A DNA stretch of 64,000 nucleotides from Fremontodendron californicum (Eukaryota > Streptophyta > Magnoliopsida > Malvales > Malvaceae). The stretch's first letter is position 1, and each line of letters starts with the position of its first letter. The notes under the pieces were generated by a model, which did not search any database, had not been told where the DNA came from, and saw only the letters and a program-made list of their open reading frames with translations. The stretch covers positions 15,443,501 through 15,507,500 of the forward strand of contig JAULJL010000015.1 in NCBI GenBank assembly GCA_030761205.1, in the 5' to 3' direction. The position numbers were made by a program, and so were the translations under genes. Positions 24,584 to 38,600 of the stretch are shown piece by piece.

Positions 24584-25489
24584 AATGTTATTGCTGACAA
24601 AAGAAAGATATCAAATGTACGGACGCCATTGCTGCTCTCTCAAATCTCAGTACCAAAACCAATATATGTGGCTCAAAACGAGACACTAACGACTCTTTTA
24701 GCCTTTCCACCAATCATCTTTCAACAACATATATATGACCTTCTTTGCTTCACATAGGACCTTCTAAACTCTCATTAAACATAATTTTTGAGATCAAAAA
24801 TTGATTTTAATCGTAATTTTAATGCTAAATAAATAAAAAAAATTACTTTTGCAGTTAAAATTATGGTTTACAATCTAAATCAAAAAGTAAAAAAATAGAG
24901 TTTTTGCAATTTGAAAACTGTCTTTTGTGTAAAATAACTTTGTTATCATCACATTTATAAATTTTTATTATTTTAAACATATTTTTTGACATTTCAATTA
25001 TTCATAGCACTTTTTCAATTATTCATAGCACTTTTTCACGATCATACCAAATCTTAAAAATTCTTAAACCTTTTTTTCAAACTCAAACTTTTTCTATTCC
25101 AAGCTTTTTCTAATAGTAATGCTAAACTAACATTAAATCTACTACTTTTCTCTTATAATAAAATGCCAAAATAATAATTATAATTTAATTTTGATACATT
25201 GATAACGAAATTTTAATTTCATAAATGGATTAAAAAAAAATTTCACATATTTTATTTATTTTTTAAATTATTTTATGTATCGTTCTCTTAACTTCGTGGG
25301 TAAAATTTAAAAACTTTTGATAATAAATAAAATAATTTCTCTTAATATTAATATTAACATATAGTACTATTCCAACAGCAAAAAATAGAAGCCTTTCAAC
25401 ACAAAAATAGAAACCCATACTTTGGAATTTCCATTTTTGTACAGTTTCTTGTTTTCTTTTTGCTTGTAAAAACAAAACAGTACCAAAAA

Positions 25490-25498
25490 TATATATAG
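25490..25498 (+). promoter_or_regulatory. Possible TATA box of the MADS-box gene
   Basis: TATATATAG lies about 105 bases before the start codon, followed by a pyrimidine-rich leader (25540-25585). This spacing fits a plant TATA box and a short 5' leader, but the surroundings are AT-rich, so chance is possible. Confidence 0.35.
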
Positions 25499-25600
25499 AT
25501 GAACTCATATCTTTAGGGTTTCTTTCTTGAACTGCTCTTTTTTTGTTTAGTGAGAAAATTTTTACTTTTTCTTTCTTTCTTTTTTGAAGAGTTGGGGAAA

Positions 25601-28600
25601 ATGGGGAGAGGTAGGGTTCAGCTAAGGCGGATCGAGAACAAGATTAGAAGACAAGTAACGTTTTCAAAGAGAAGAACTGGTTTGCTAAAGAAAGCTCATG
25701 AGATCTCAGTGTTATGTGATGCTGAGGTAGCTTTAATTGTTTTCTCTAACAAAGGGAAACTCTTTGATTACTCCTCTGATTCCAGGTTTTTACAGATATT
25801 AATTCTTTCAAGAACTTTAATTTACCATTTTTTGCTTGTTATTGCATGTTTTTATCTATATTTTTCATTTCTGATTATTTTTAAGTTCTGGGTCTTTGTT
25901 ATTTTCCTGCTTTTTGTTCATTACTGCACTGTTCATGGCTTTGCATTACACCAAAATCTTCAGTTTTCTGATATTATTTGATTTGTCCCTCTCATATAAA
26001 GACTCCAAAAAACGCTAAGGAAAAAAAAAAAACATGAATAAACATAGGACTTTTTTCATGTTCCTTTTAGGTGTCTTTTTCTTCTCTCTAACACATTTTC
26101 CTTTTTGTATATATCATTGTATCTTCCTTTAGTTAAAGATATTTGCTGTAAATTTCTGTTTTTGTTCGTTTTGTTGAGACTTTATCGCATAAAAATGTTT
26201 TCTGTACTGATTTCTCAGATTATAAGTGAAATATCTTCAATGTTGTCCAACCTCTATAGTCTCTAATAATCTGTGTTTAGTCTTAATTTGATTGTTTTCT
26301 GTACTTGATATTATTCGTTTAGCCTCTCTAATAATCTGTATTTAGTCTAAGTTTTATTGCTTTTTTATACTTAATTTTCATAGAAGTTTAACAGGAAATT
26401 ATTCAGTTGCAGATTATGGATAGTACCCTTTAGTTTTTGTTTTGGAAAATTGGTTAAACCAAATTAGTTCAACTTTGAAGAGTCAAGTTTAGTATAAATG
26501 ACTCTTCCTTTAGTAAAAGAACTTTGCTTTACATTTTTGTTTTTGTTTGTTTGTTGAGATTTTATCACAAAAACTTTTTCTGTATTTGTTTGTCAGATCA
26601 GATCATGTGAAAAATGTTATATGTTTTTTTACCTCTAGCTGTAATAATCTGTGTTTAGTCTTAATTTTATTGTTTTTTATATGTTGTGCCTGACACTTGT
26701 ATGTTCATAGAAGTTTAACAGAAAATAGTTAAGTAGCAGATTATGGAATCATTTTGCTTTAAATTAAGGGTTTTGTTGATGAATACTTTTAAGGCCCTTT
26801 TGAAAATTATCATATTAATTAAGTTACAATTTTTAATACATTGAAAATTATGAAATTAATTATTAATTATTGCATTTAATATAAAAATATTACTATAAAT
26901 AGTAATTTAAATAACATTAATAAGTACCCTTAATTAAAATACCCGTCACTAAAATTCTTAAATTAATGCAAATGGCAGTAATTAACCCTTAATTTTGGTT
27001 ATGCAAAACCTGTTAAAACCAGATTAATTAAATTTTGAAGAGTCAAGTTAATTTGGCCAAATTTCCTAGAGCTTTGTGTCACTGTCATAGGGCTTGGTGT
27101 TACTGCAATTTTCTCACTCTATCTTTTATCTTTTCATGTCTTTTGCATTTAATTTTTAACCTAGGATATTGGAATTTGTTGTTGATTCACCTAGGAGATT
27201 GCCTCCTAATGATATTAGCTATTTTCATAGGGCATTATATGTAGGGAAAGTGAGGAAAACAATGTAACTTTGTTATTTGCAATTTCCATATTTGATCTTT
27301 CAACCTAGCAGTACTAGCCACTAGCTAGTTTAATTCTTTTTTTTCTTGAAAATAAAATAACCATTGTTAATTAGGTAGGGGCAAGCTACAGGTATTTCAT
27401 GTTTTCACTTGTATATTTACAAAGTGACTATTTTATATACATTATCATATTTCACTTAATTAAATCTTTAAATTTTATTTTGACTTTATTCAAACTTCAA
27501 AGATCTTCATATATAGATTTTCACTGTTTTAATTTCATCCTATATACCATTTTTCCAGAAGAGAAATGAAACTCCAAAGATTTTAAAATTGGGTTAGGTA
27601 AAGTGATCTAATTTTGCAGTGGATTCATTATGATTTGGAAGATCTTAAAGATTTGAAAGATAATAATTCATATGTACTGAGGTTAGTGGAAAAAGTAGCC
27701 TAATTTCTTGAATATGTTTTAGGAAGAGATATACAGATGTAATTACCCAAGAACCATCCTATATAATAATGTAATCATGGAGTTTTCAACTAGGTAACTG
27801 CAGAAGGAAATGAGGTTTACCAGCAAAATACTCGAGAGAAATTTAGTCATAAACCAAAGGGAAACTTAAAAATCTGTTATATGTATGATTCCTTGCATTT
27901 GCAGTAATTTTTAAAGTCTTGAGGTTGTGTAAATTTTCTTAGAACTCTATATTTAAATCACCACAGAAGTAATAATTTTTATTAATCTAATAAACTGTCA
28001 ATTCTCAACTTACAATCTAACACTCAAATATGCCAACATTTGTTTGTTCCATCTCAAAACCAAGGAAGTAAGACATCAAATCTATACCAATCATCTCAAA
28101 TTGAGCAATCATAGCTTCCTTGAAATTTACTAACAATTTTGAATTATTGTCAGTAAAAATTAAATTATCCACATATAAGCACACAACAATGAGATCACCA
28201 AGCACATTAGATTTGACATACAAAGTATATATGCTCATAGGGACATCTGTAAAAACCATGATAAAAAAAGAAAATAAGTCTCTAGGCACTTTTTTCAATC
28301 CATACAAGGCATTTTTCAACTTGTAAAGTTTGTCTTCCTCCCCTTCTTCACATAGCCTAGAGGCCATTCAACATACACCTCCTTCTTAAATACACCATTC
28401 ACAAAGGCAGAATTTTCATCCATTTGCAATATTTTCCAACCATTTTAGGCAACAAGTGAAGTAATCATTCTCATAGTATCAAGTCTAGCAACAAGAGCAA
28501 AAACCTCAAAATAATCAATACTTGTTTTGTGCTTGTAACCTTTGGCAACCAAGCGTGCTTTGAAACGATCCACCTCTCCACTGGGTTTGTACTTAGTCTT

Positions 28601-31600
28601 GTACACCCATTTAACACCAATTGATTTCTTATTTTTGGGAAGAATAGTAAGTTCCCAAATGTCATTCTCTTCAACGGCATGAATCTCCTCATTCATTGCT
28701 TGCACCCAACAATAATCTAGCAGCTTCCTCAAAGAACAAAGGATCCCAGTCTTCAAGTAAGGCATAATGCATTGTATCATCAGTATCATCATCAAAAGAG
28801 TTACTAACATTACCAACCACGTAATCCTGCAAATGATTAGGCATGCAACGTTGTCTTTGTAGGCGACTAGAAGACTCTACATGTTTTGGCTGCACTTCTG
28901 AATCTTCATCAAGATTGCTTCCACCAATAACAACTGGCATTGGCAATGAACTTTTCTCTTGACTTGACCAATCACAAATACTATTTTCATCAAAAGTAAC
29001 ATCCTTGCTAACAACAACCTTTTTGATCTTCAGATTGTACAACTTGTAACATTCCGTCTCATGACTGTAGCCAATAAAAATACATTTTTTTGCTGTATCA
29101 TCCAACTTCTTCCTCAACTCATCAGGCATATGGGCGTAAGCAATAAAACCAAACATTTTAAGATGCCCAATGTTAGGCTTCCTTCCATTCCTAGCTTCCT
29201 GTGGGGTCTTGCCACGAACACTCATGATAGGACATCTATTTCGAACATAAATAGCACAAGTCACCGTTTCTGTCCAAAAACTTTTAGGCAAACTTTTACT
29301 GTGCAACATGCATCTCACCATATCCATAACAGTTCTATTTTTTCTTTTTGTCACTCCGTTTTGTTGAGGAGTGTATCTAGCAGTCAACTGATGCTTAATG
29401 TCATGTATTCCAAAAAATCATCACACACAGTATATCAGTGCCCTATTAGTTCTCAAAACTTTAAGATGACACTCATTTTGCTTTTCAACATAGCCACAAA
29501 ATTTTTAAAAGTGTCACATGCTTCAGATTTATGCTAATTTAAAAAATAAATCCATGCCTTCCTACTATATTCATCAATAAATGTGATAAAGTGCCTGCTC
29601 CCACTATTGAAAGAAACCTCCACAAAACATAAATTAGAGTGAACGAGCTCAAGCGGTCTACTAGCTCTCCAAGATTGTCCTTTGGGAAAGACATGCCTGT
29701 ACTTCTCCCCTAAAACACAAGTCTCACACATTTTGTCAGGCACACAAATAAATGGCAAGCTAGTCACTCAATTTTTACTAGTAAAAAATTTGATACTACC
29801 AAAATTCAAATGCCCAAATCTCATGTGCCACAACCAATTATCATCAACAATCATAGAAGCATGGCAAACAAGTTTATCATAATTTAGTTTCAAAGGAAAC
29901 AAATGATTTCTTGACATTTTTACCTTTTCTATCATTCGATTTTTTGAGTCAAGAATTGTGCAGCTAGGGATAGCAATGGATAGTGCAGATTCGGATATCC
30001 GCAATTATCCGATTTATTTTTTGCAGATTCAGATATTGTGAATTCGGATAAAATTCGTATTCGAATATTATAATTACTATCCGTAGAGAATTCGGAGCGA
30101 ATGCGGATATGAAATCTCGGATATCCATTATCAGAATCAGCATTACTTTTGCGGATTCAGATTTGGATATCCGAATCCATTATCCATTTATTTGTAAAAT
30201 GAATAAATTTATTCCTCATGAAAAGACTCGAACCTTGGCTTGCAAGGTTAAACACTAAAGACTTTATCAAGTGAGCTAATCTTGAATTTTGAAATAACAT
30301 GCTACTAAAATTAAATTATATCAAATATAATAATAATTTTAAAAAAATCCAAAATAAAATATAATAATAAATTAATTATAAAATTAAATTAATTAATTAT
30401 GTTAAATTGCTTTAAATTTTGGAATTTTTATTTTGTTATTTAAGTTATTTCTGTATTTTAGAATTTGTTTGTGATTAATTATGAGTGATTTTGAATTTAA
30501 AATTAATTTTTGTTTGATTTTATATTTTAAAAAATTGAATTACTAAATTCGGATATCCGATGGATAATGTTATTTAATTCGGATTCGGATATATAGTAAT
30601 ATTCGAATTTAATGCGGATAAGAAACAGATTCGGATTTTAAAGCAGTTATGCTAATTCGGATATTACAAAAAAGGGTAGATATCCGATCCCGTTGTCATC
30701 TCTATGTGCAGCCATGTTTATTGAACAGTAAGTCATAGTCTTTTTCTGCTAGCTGTCCCATACTTAGGAGATTTTGACAAACTTTCGGAAAATAAAACAC
30801 TTCTGAAATGTAGTTAAGTGTTTCATGCTTCAATCTGATGCGAATTTTACCTTTCCCATAAATCGATATACTTTGATCATCTCCAAGTTTTACCGAAGTA
30901 TGAAAAATATTGTCAAAGTCAAAAAACAAATCCTTACTGCCACTGGGATGATTACTACACCCCGTGTCCAACAACCACTGGTTCTCATACTTCCCTGCAC
31001 TAACAAAACTGGACATCAACAAACCATTCTCTACAACTTTCGTATGACAATCTCTATTATCTGGTCTCCTGGCACGACAATCTCTACTAAAATGGCCTTA
31101 CCTTTTACAATTATGGCATTGAATATGAGACTTACACTCAAATTGATAATGACCATACTTCTTACACTTGTAACACTGAAGATTAGATTTATCACGATAT
31201 TGATCGAAATTACCTCTTTCTCCTTGGCTCTCACAGGGTCTAAAATTTCTGCCACCTTTGTCTATTCTCTGACTCGATTCACCTTTGTTCATTGGCTCAT
31301 CTTTTTCTTTCTTCACATTAACCTGAGCTCTCAAAGCTTGCTCAACTACTGTTGTAATCTTTTCATCCAACCATTGTTCATGTGCTTTCAGTGATCCCTG
31401 CAAACCATCAATTGTCATGATCTTGAGATCCTTTGACTCCTCAATAGCAACCACAACGTCAAATCGTTCTGTCAAGGTTCGAAGTATTTTCTCCATAATC
31501 TAAACATCTGAAATAGTCTCACCATTCGCTTTCATGTTGTTGACAAGGTTCTATGTATGCATGAAATAATCTACAATCTTCTCATTCTTTTCTTGTTGGA

Positions 31601-34600
31601 AAAGTTCAAATTGTCTCCTGTATGTCTGCAGCCGCATCTTCTGAACCTTTTTAGCACCTCGATAGGACTGAAGAAGAGTGTCCCATGTTTTTTTCGATGT
31701 TATCGAATTAATAATATTTTGAAAGACTGATAATTTGACACATTGAAAAATATGATAGAGTGGCCTAATCATCCTCGAAGCTAGCACGACCTAAGTCTCG
31801 TCATTAGGTGTTCGTAAAATCCTCTATATTTTCTGGTTCAACCAAGCCTTGTTCTACGATCTCCCAAATACCCACACTCTTTAAAAAAGACTACATCTGA
31901 ACTCTCCACTCTTGAAAATTATTTTTCTCATCAAACTTGAAAACTGGACACTGCACATACTGTATAATCCTTGCCATCCCAAGAATTATGGGTTCTGATA
32001 CCAATTGTTAGAATTATAAAATTTGGAGTGATTCCTTAGTTTAATGGAGGCTACCATACAATCACACAATTTTTATTTAAACCCAACTGAACTCCACAAG
32101 CATTCTTTGAACCACACTTAGCCTTATACAAACTCACATACCATATCTATGAATCTCACAAATATCATTAGCTTGATTTAGCTGTAAGAATTCTATAAAT
32201 CCAATATTGAATACTATTGAAAACAATCAACTTCCCAAAAACTATAGGTATGCACATTTGATACCAACTTCAATTCATATCAATTAAGCAAAAGAATAAT
32301 CAAATCTCTTGAGCCAAGCAATTCAGGCCTTCAAAAATAAATGAAAAAAAGGGATATGATTATAAATTCCACCAATTGAGAAAGTGAATCAGTTGTTAAA
32401 AAGAATGTAGCCCCTAAAACAATGCTACATTTACTTTGCAACACTTTAAGTTCTAAGTGTAAAGAATCAATGCCAACAATTTAGGAGATCATAGAACTGT
32501 TATTTTCATGAGATTGAGATGAAGTTCATCTCATCTCATTATACTTTGACAGAGATATAGTGTGAAATCTTGCATGAGACATAATATTTTGTTTTTGTAT
32601 AAAGAAGGCCACAGTCTAGAATAGGGGAAGGGGTTGCAGATACTGAAATTTGAACCCCCGACCTGCTAAATGCCACCTTTTTAAGAGTGGCTGTATAAAC
32701 CAAATGAACTAAGCTCTGGGTTCGAGACATAGCTTCACAAAAATGTCTAGTTCTGGGCCAACCTTTCATTAAAAAGCTAGCCAATGATGTAATGAACATA
32801 TATAAAAGTTGTTGGAGCTTTTATATATATATATATATATATCACTACAAAGAGTTTTGACATTCAGCAACAAAAATTTTAGGAAAAAGTACACATACCC
32901 CTGAGGTTTAAGAGAAAATGCATTTATCTCTTTAGTTTGAAAAATTTTAGGAAAAAGTACACATACTCCTAAGATTTGATGAAAAACACATTAACCCTCT
33001 GATATTTATTTATTAAGTAAAGTTTAAATGAAAAAACAATTATACCCTTCTTAATTATTAATCACGTATTTCTCTATTTATTTTTAATTTTTTAATCAAA
33101 ACTTTTTTAATTAAATTAGTTTTAAAATTATCTTTAATTACTATAAAATTAAATTCTAATTAAATAATCTTCTAATTCAAGTATATGTTAAATATTTTTA
33201 ATTTATCTTTATTTCAGTTATATATTAACTTTGAAATGAATTCATTAAATTATTTTTATTTAAAATAAATTAACTACCATTATTTTAAAAAAAAATTAGT
33301 TGTAAAAAAATTGATTAAAACAAAAAAAAAAGATAAAAATGAGGGAAATAAAGGAGAAGAAAAGAGGCAAATATAATTATAATAATATATGAGTTTTTAT
33401 TAAAAATAAACTTATCTCTATTAGTTTGAAAAACACATTTTATCTCCCTAAAAATAATAATTAATGTTAGGATTTCATTAATCAAACTAATAATTTTTTT
33501 CAAATTTTACTTTAGATGTTCAAAATACCCTCTTTTTTTTTTTTTCTTATTTCAGTCCTTTTTTTATTTTAATCAATTTTTTTATCACTAAATTTTTTAA
33601 ATAATTTTAAATACTTTATTTTAAATAAAAATAGTTTAATAAATTCTTCCCAAAGTTAATATATAATTGAAATAAAGATAAGTTTAAAATATTTAACATG
33701 TACTTGCATAGAAATTGATTAAACAAAAAAATAGAGAAATAAAAGAGAAGAAATATATATATATATATATAATTATCATCCATGAGATTTTATTGAAATT
33801 AAACTTACATCTATTAGTTTGAAAAACACATTTTATCTCTCTAAAAAAGTAACTAATGTTAAGATTTCATGAACCAAACTAGTATTTGTTTAAATTTTAC
33901 TTTAAACATTAAGTACCTTCATTTTATTTATTTTTCCTTATTTCCATCCTTTTTTTTAATCAAATCTTTTTCAGTTTCTTTATCATTAAAGTTTTTAAAA
34001 TAATTTTTATTTATTTTAAATAAAAAAAAACATTATACATTCATCTCAATGTTAATATATTGAGTTAAGATAAGTTTAAAATATTTAACATATACTTTCA
34101 TTAGAATTTAATCTAATAGTAATTAAAAATAATTTTAAAAGTAACTAAATTTTCATTATTTTGTAGTTAAGAAAGTATTAAATAAAAAAGAATAAAAAAC
34201 AAAAATAAATAGAAGAATAAATAATGAACAATTAATAAAGCGTAAATTTGTTTTTTAATTTAAACTTCACTTAGTAAATAAATTTCAAAAGGTTAGTATA
34301 TTTTTCATCAAATTTCAGGACGATAAATGAGCATTTTATAAACTAAAAGAGATAAATGTATTTTCTCTTAAATCTCAAGGGAGTGCATATTTTACTCAAA
34401 ATTCTATGTCATGTTATAAATTAGTGTTTCGGTAGTGTAAAAGATCTTACTTTACAATAGGTCGCTACAAATTACAGTTCGCAATAAGAATGCTTGCATA
34501 AAAATTGCTATAAATACTTTTTGCATTACCACCAAATATTTAAATAGTGGTCGCAACGTGATACTACATTCGTTATTTTGCTGTTTCAGTTTTCTCCATC

Positions 34601-35659
34601 GTCGATATTCACCGCAATTAGGATGTGAATAGTTAGCGGTTAAATTCACGATTGTGAATTACATGTTTATAAATTTAATTTACTTGTAAATATTTGTTTT
34701 TATAAATAAAACATAGTGTCATAAACTATTTTAAAAATTATTTAAAATTTTATTATTATAATTATTATGTTTTACAATAAGTTGTGCAAAATAAAATAAA
34801 AAATCACAACAGCAATAGTATCCGTTACGTCTGCAATCGTGATAAACACGACACGACCGAAAATGCATCCGCAACCATGATTTAAATCCCTAATTGTCAC
34901 TATTTGTAGCAACTTAAATTTTATTTCAAATTCTTTTTATAACAAGACATGAAAAATTGTAATGCAAAAAGTATTTGTAGGCTGTTGCAATTTATACACA
35001 TTTTTGTTGCAAAGTTGAGTTTGTAATAATTTATTGCAACACGATTTTTATCTATGTTATCTGGACACTCGGATATGAATATGCGTCTGATACGAATATA
35101 TTCAATTTTATATATATATAGAGAGAGGATCATATCCCATATTCATATTTAAATATGTGTCGGACACAAAAGTTGAACACAAATATTTTAAGTAAAATAA
35201 AAAAATTCGAGTAACATAGCTTTTTATACTATATCAAAAGGTCAATATTTGCACCATTATAAAAAGTTGCAGCAAAAAGTTTTTGTTATTAAATATCAAA
35301 CTCCTTGTCTTTCTTCTATTATTTTTGCTGCAATTTGCATCTTGTTAGAAATGGTTAAACAAAAATAGGGAAGGGGATGGAGGAATTGCTAAAACATATA
35401 GGTGCACACAATTAGATTTTTATTCCTTCTGCTTCTACTATTTTGTTATGAATATATATTTATATTCATTTTCATCTTAATTTCTAAAGAACGGAACTAA
35501 GTTAGTAAATTAAGTAATAAAAAATTTTGTATGAAATTGCAAATACTAACCTTCCTATGTAAAACTGAAGTGTTTGAAGTAAAGATTCTTATATATATTG
35601 AATGAATTTAGAAAAATACATCTCACTATGGATAATATGAAAGTGAGTGTATTATTTTA

Positions 35660-35696
<37 letters not shown>

Positions 35697-38600
35697 TCTT
35701 GCTCTTTATATTTGAAATATCCTTTTACATTTCCCTACAAAAATAATGCACAATTTGTTCTTAGTAAAAATAAATTAGGATTGGGAGAAGCTCAAGTTAG
35801 CAAATTCTCTCGGCTCACGTTTGTAGGTCTAATGAAAGTCTTGAGAATCCAAGATTTCTCACTCAATTCGCAAAATTTTCTTCAATTTCTGCAAGAATCT
35901 TACTCAAATTTCCAGTTAATCTGCTTAAAATTATGATTAGAGGACTAGTGCTCAACTAACTCATTTTGGGCGAGCTCATGGTGGATCTTAATATGGTGAG
36001 GAGCTCTGGATCACGAGCTTTAATAGTGGCCAAGACTACTTTGGATTTCCAACTTCAATAACATGCGATTTGCGCCAGGATGCTGCATTCCCTCCTCTGA
36101 ACTCGAAGGGCAGCATTAACAGAGATGGCAGGAAGCAAAAGATGCGAGAGGGAACGGTTGAGATAAAGGGAAAACGGTTACAACTTAATCAAGTAACGAA
36201 TCTCAAGAAGAACGTATCAAGTCTGCAGACTAAAGATCGTAGTTCTCTTCCAATTCAGATCAAACTTTACAATTCTTTCCTCCATGTGAGCGAAATGGTA
36301 GGCATGTGGTGAAACCCCCTAAAAACGTTCTTGATGAGGGTTCCAATCAATGGAAAAAACCAATGATGGCCTAGTTCCTAGGAAAGGCTCCTAATTTCAG
36401 CCAGTTCCAAAGAATGGCGAACCTACTATGGGGTAGAGAAGGAATAATAGAGATCAAATCAACTAGCCCTAAGCTTTATCTTATACAGTTCGTGAACCAA
36501 AATACCAGAGATTGATTTGTTGAATCTGGTCCTTGATACATTCAGAACAAAGCCATAGTGGTTTGTTAATAGGAACCAGAACTTAAGATACTGGAGTTTG
36601 ACATGACGAAAGTGCATGATTGGATCAGACTGGGAATGTCCCACTGGAGCTGTATATAAAGACAAGTCTTAGCTACATTGGAAGTGCATTGAGCCAGCTT
36701 TTATACATAAATAAAGTAACTACCCCCTTCAACAGAAGCTTGAATATGCAAAGCTCAGTGTTGAGATTGATGTGGAAACAGAGTTGCCAAACTCCATTGA
36801 AATAGAGTAACGGTTAAAGTGTCAGCTGAGGTGACTTGGATCCCTCTTAAATGTTCTCTATGCAAAATATTTGGACATGGAGAGAAGCAATGCCACGAAA
36901 AACCAACAATGACCCAAAAATGGATCCCTAAGGAAAGAATAAAGACAGATGAGGCTATAGTTAAGGGGCAAGTGTTTTTCCTATGCCAAAACCATATACT
37001 AATGAGGTTATAGTTAAAACACAAGAACCTCAGTTGGAGCCAAAAAAGTGACCCTTCTTAACCACCAATACTACTATACAGGGAAAAAAATAGCTTCAAC
37101 CTATGTCATCAGCTAACAGATTTGAAATTCTAAGTACTGCTACAAGGCCTGATTTTGATGCAGGAAAAGAGATGAGCTGATCACCTCACCTAACAAAACC
37201 AAGGCAGTAGCAGCAGGTGTGGCAGAGTTGATGATACAACTGAAAAAAAAAAAAAAAAAACATGCAGCCAAAGGGAATAACAAGCTAGTCAAAGCTGGAA
37301 AGCCTATTTTAAGAGGTCAACCTTCCTCTTCAAATACAATACGAACATCTTAATATGGAATGTTAGGGGTCTTAATGACCTTGTAAAGCATAGTAGAGTA
37401 ATGGGCTAGAATTAACAGGCTAAAGATTAATGTTTTATGTTTGGTGGAAACAAGGGTTAAACAGCAAAACATTTAGACTATTGCTGACAGAAAGTTTGCT
37501 GGCTGGAGCATGTTACACAACTATAGCCATGCATATAATGGAAGGATATGGGTCCTAAGGAAAAGTCAATGGCAAGTGAACTTTGTAGATGCTACTGACC
37601 AAGTCCTAACCTGTTCCTTCACATTTGATGGTCATACACTGTTTCTTTCTGCTGTTTATAGTAGTAATGGTGCAGCGGATAGGAGATCCCTTTGGTCTAA
37701 GCTGCATTTTGTTTCAAGAAGGATGGTGATAGCGTATGGATAGTGGCTGGTGACTTCAATGTCACAAACCATCCCATAGAAAGCTTATATTTTGATGGCT
37801 CACAAATCATAACTGCTGAAATAAGAGAATTCCTCGATTGCCAAGCCAGCTTGGATTTACTTGATCACCCTTACTTAGGCCCTTTATTCACCCGGTGTAA
37901 CAATATACCAGAAGGTGTCATATCTAGGAAATTGGACAGAGTCCTTGTCAATCCTAGATGGAACATTTTCTTCACTAACTCTACTGTTGAGTTCCTAGCT
38001 CCTGAGGTATCTGACCATTGCCCACGATTTATAAGGTTTAAAACCACTGAGTTTTCACCCCAAAGCCTTTTAAATTCTTTAACTTTTCGATAAACCATCA
38101 AAATTTCACCAAAACTGTTGAGGATTCCTGGTCGTTACCAATGAAGGACAACCCTATGCTAAAGCTTCATAGGAAACTAAAAAGACTGAAAGTAGTACTA
38201 AAAGATTTCAATAAATCTTAGCCAGGGTGATGGAGAAGAGGACAGAACTTGAACACCTGCAAATCCAGCTATTGTCTCAAAGTCCTATCAGAGAGCTAGT
38301 GAGGGAAGAAAGGCAAGTTGCCAAGGATCTTTTAAGAACTGGTAGTTGCAGAAGAAAAGTTCTACAAGCAGAAGTCCATAGTGCAATGGGTAAAAGAAAG
38401 GGATCAGAATACAACATTCTTTCACAAGAAGGTGGTTGTCAAACAAAAAAGCAACACAGTCAAGATTCTATACGATGCAGAAGGAAACAAGTTGGAACCT
38501 TCAATTAAATATCTTCAGAGGTAGTCCAAATTTTTCAGTAGTCCCTAGACACCTTTGACCCTAATGTCATCAAGTTCCAAGATAATATGTTAAAGGAACT

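Larger units (their letters stand above)
17182..25485. other. AT-rich intergenic region, no gene seen
   Basis: No reading frame here resembles a protein. The DNA is very AT-rich with poly-A/T runs. It contains SINE-like and GC-skewed repeat fragments, two AT microsatellites, a 58-bp duplication and a MITE, listed separately. The last 1-2 kb should include the promoter of the MADS-box gene at 25601. Confidence 0.6.
28017..31985 (-). pseudogene. Ty1-copia gag-pol remnant in MADS intron 1, 3' truncated
   Basis: Minus strand, from the right: gag start (MARIIQYVQCPVFKFDEKN near 31978), a CCHC knuckle (CYKCKKYGHYQFEC near 31160), protease with DTGCSNH (30702-31022), then a hAT-type insert, the pre-integrase zinc-binding segment (WHMRFGHLNFGSIKFF), integrase (29534-29767 and 28689-29387, with YTPQQNGV), and the front of reverse transcriptase (VKWVYKTKYKPSGEVDRFKA; LYVDNLIF at the active site, the second Asp of the usual DD replaced by Asn). 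Several stops and frameshifts. RNase H and the 3' LTR are missing to the left of 28017, so the element is dead and truncated. Confidence 0.85.

Noticed and set aside
24485..24757. 90-codon frame with a Tyr-Ile run
   Set aside because: It is produced by the AT microsatellite and has no similarity to a protein I recognise.
25601..25981. 143-codon single-exon MADS protein reading past exon 1
   Set aside because: Similarity stops at residue 61, exactly at a GT donor after the canonical 185-bp first exon; the rest is intron translation.
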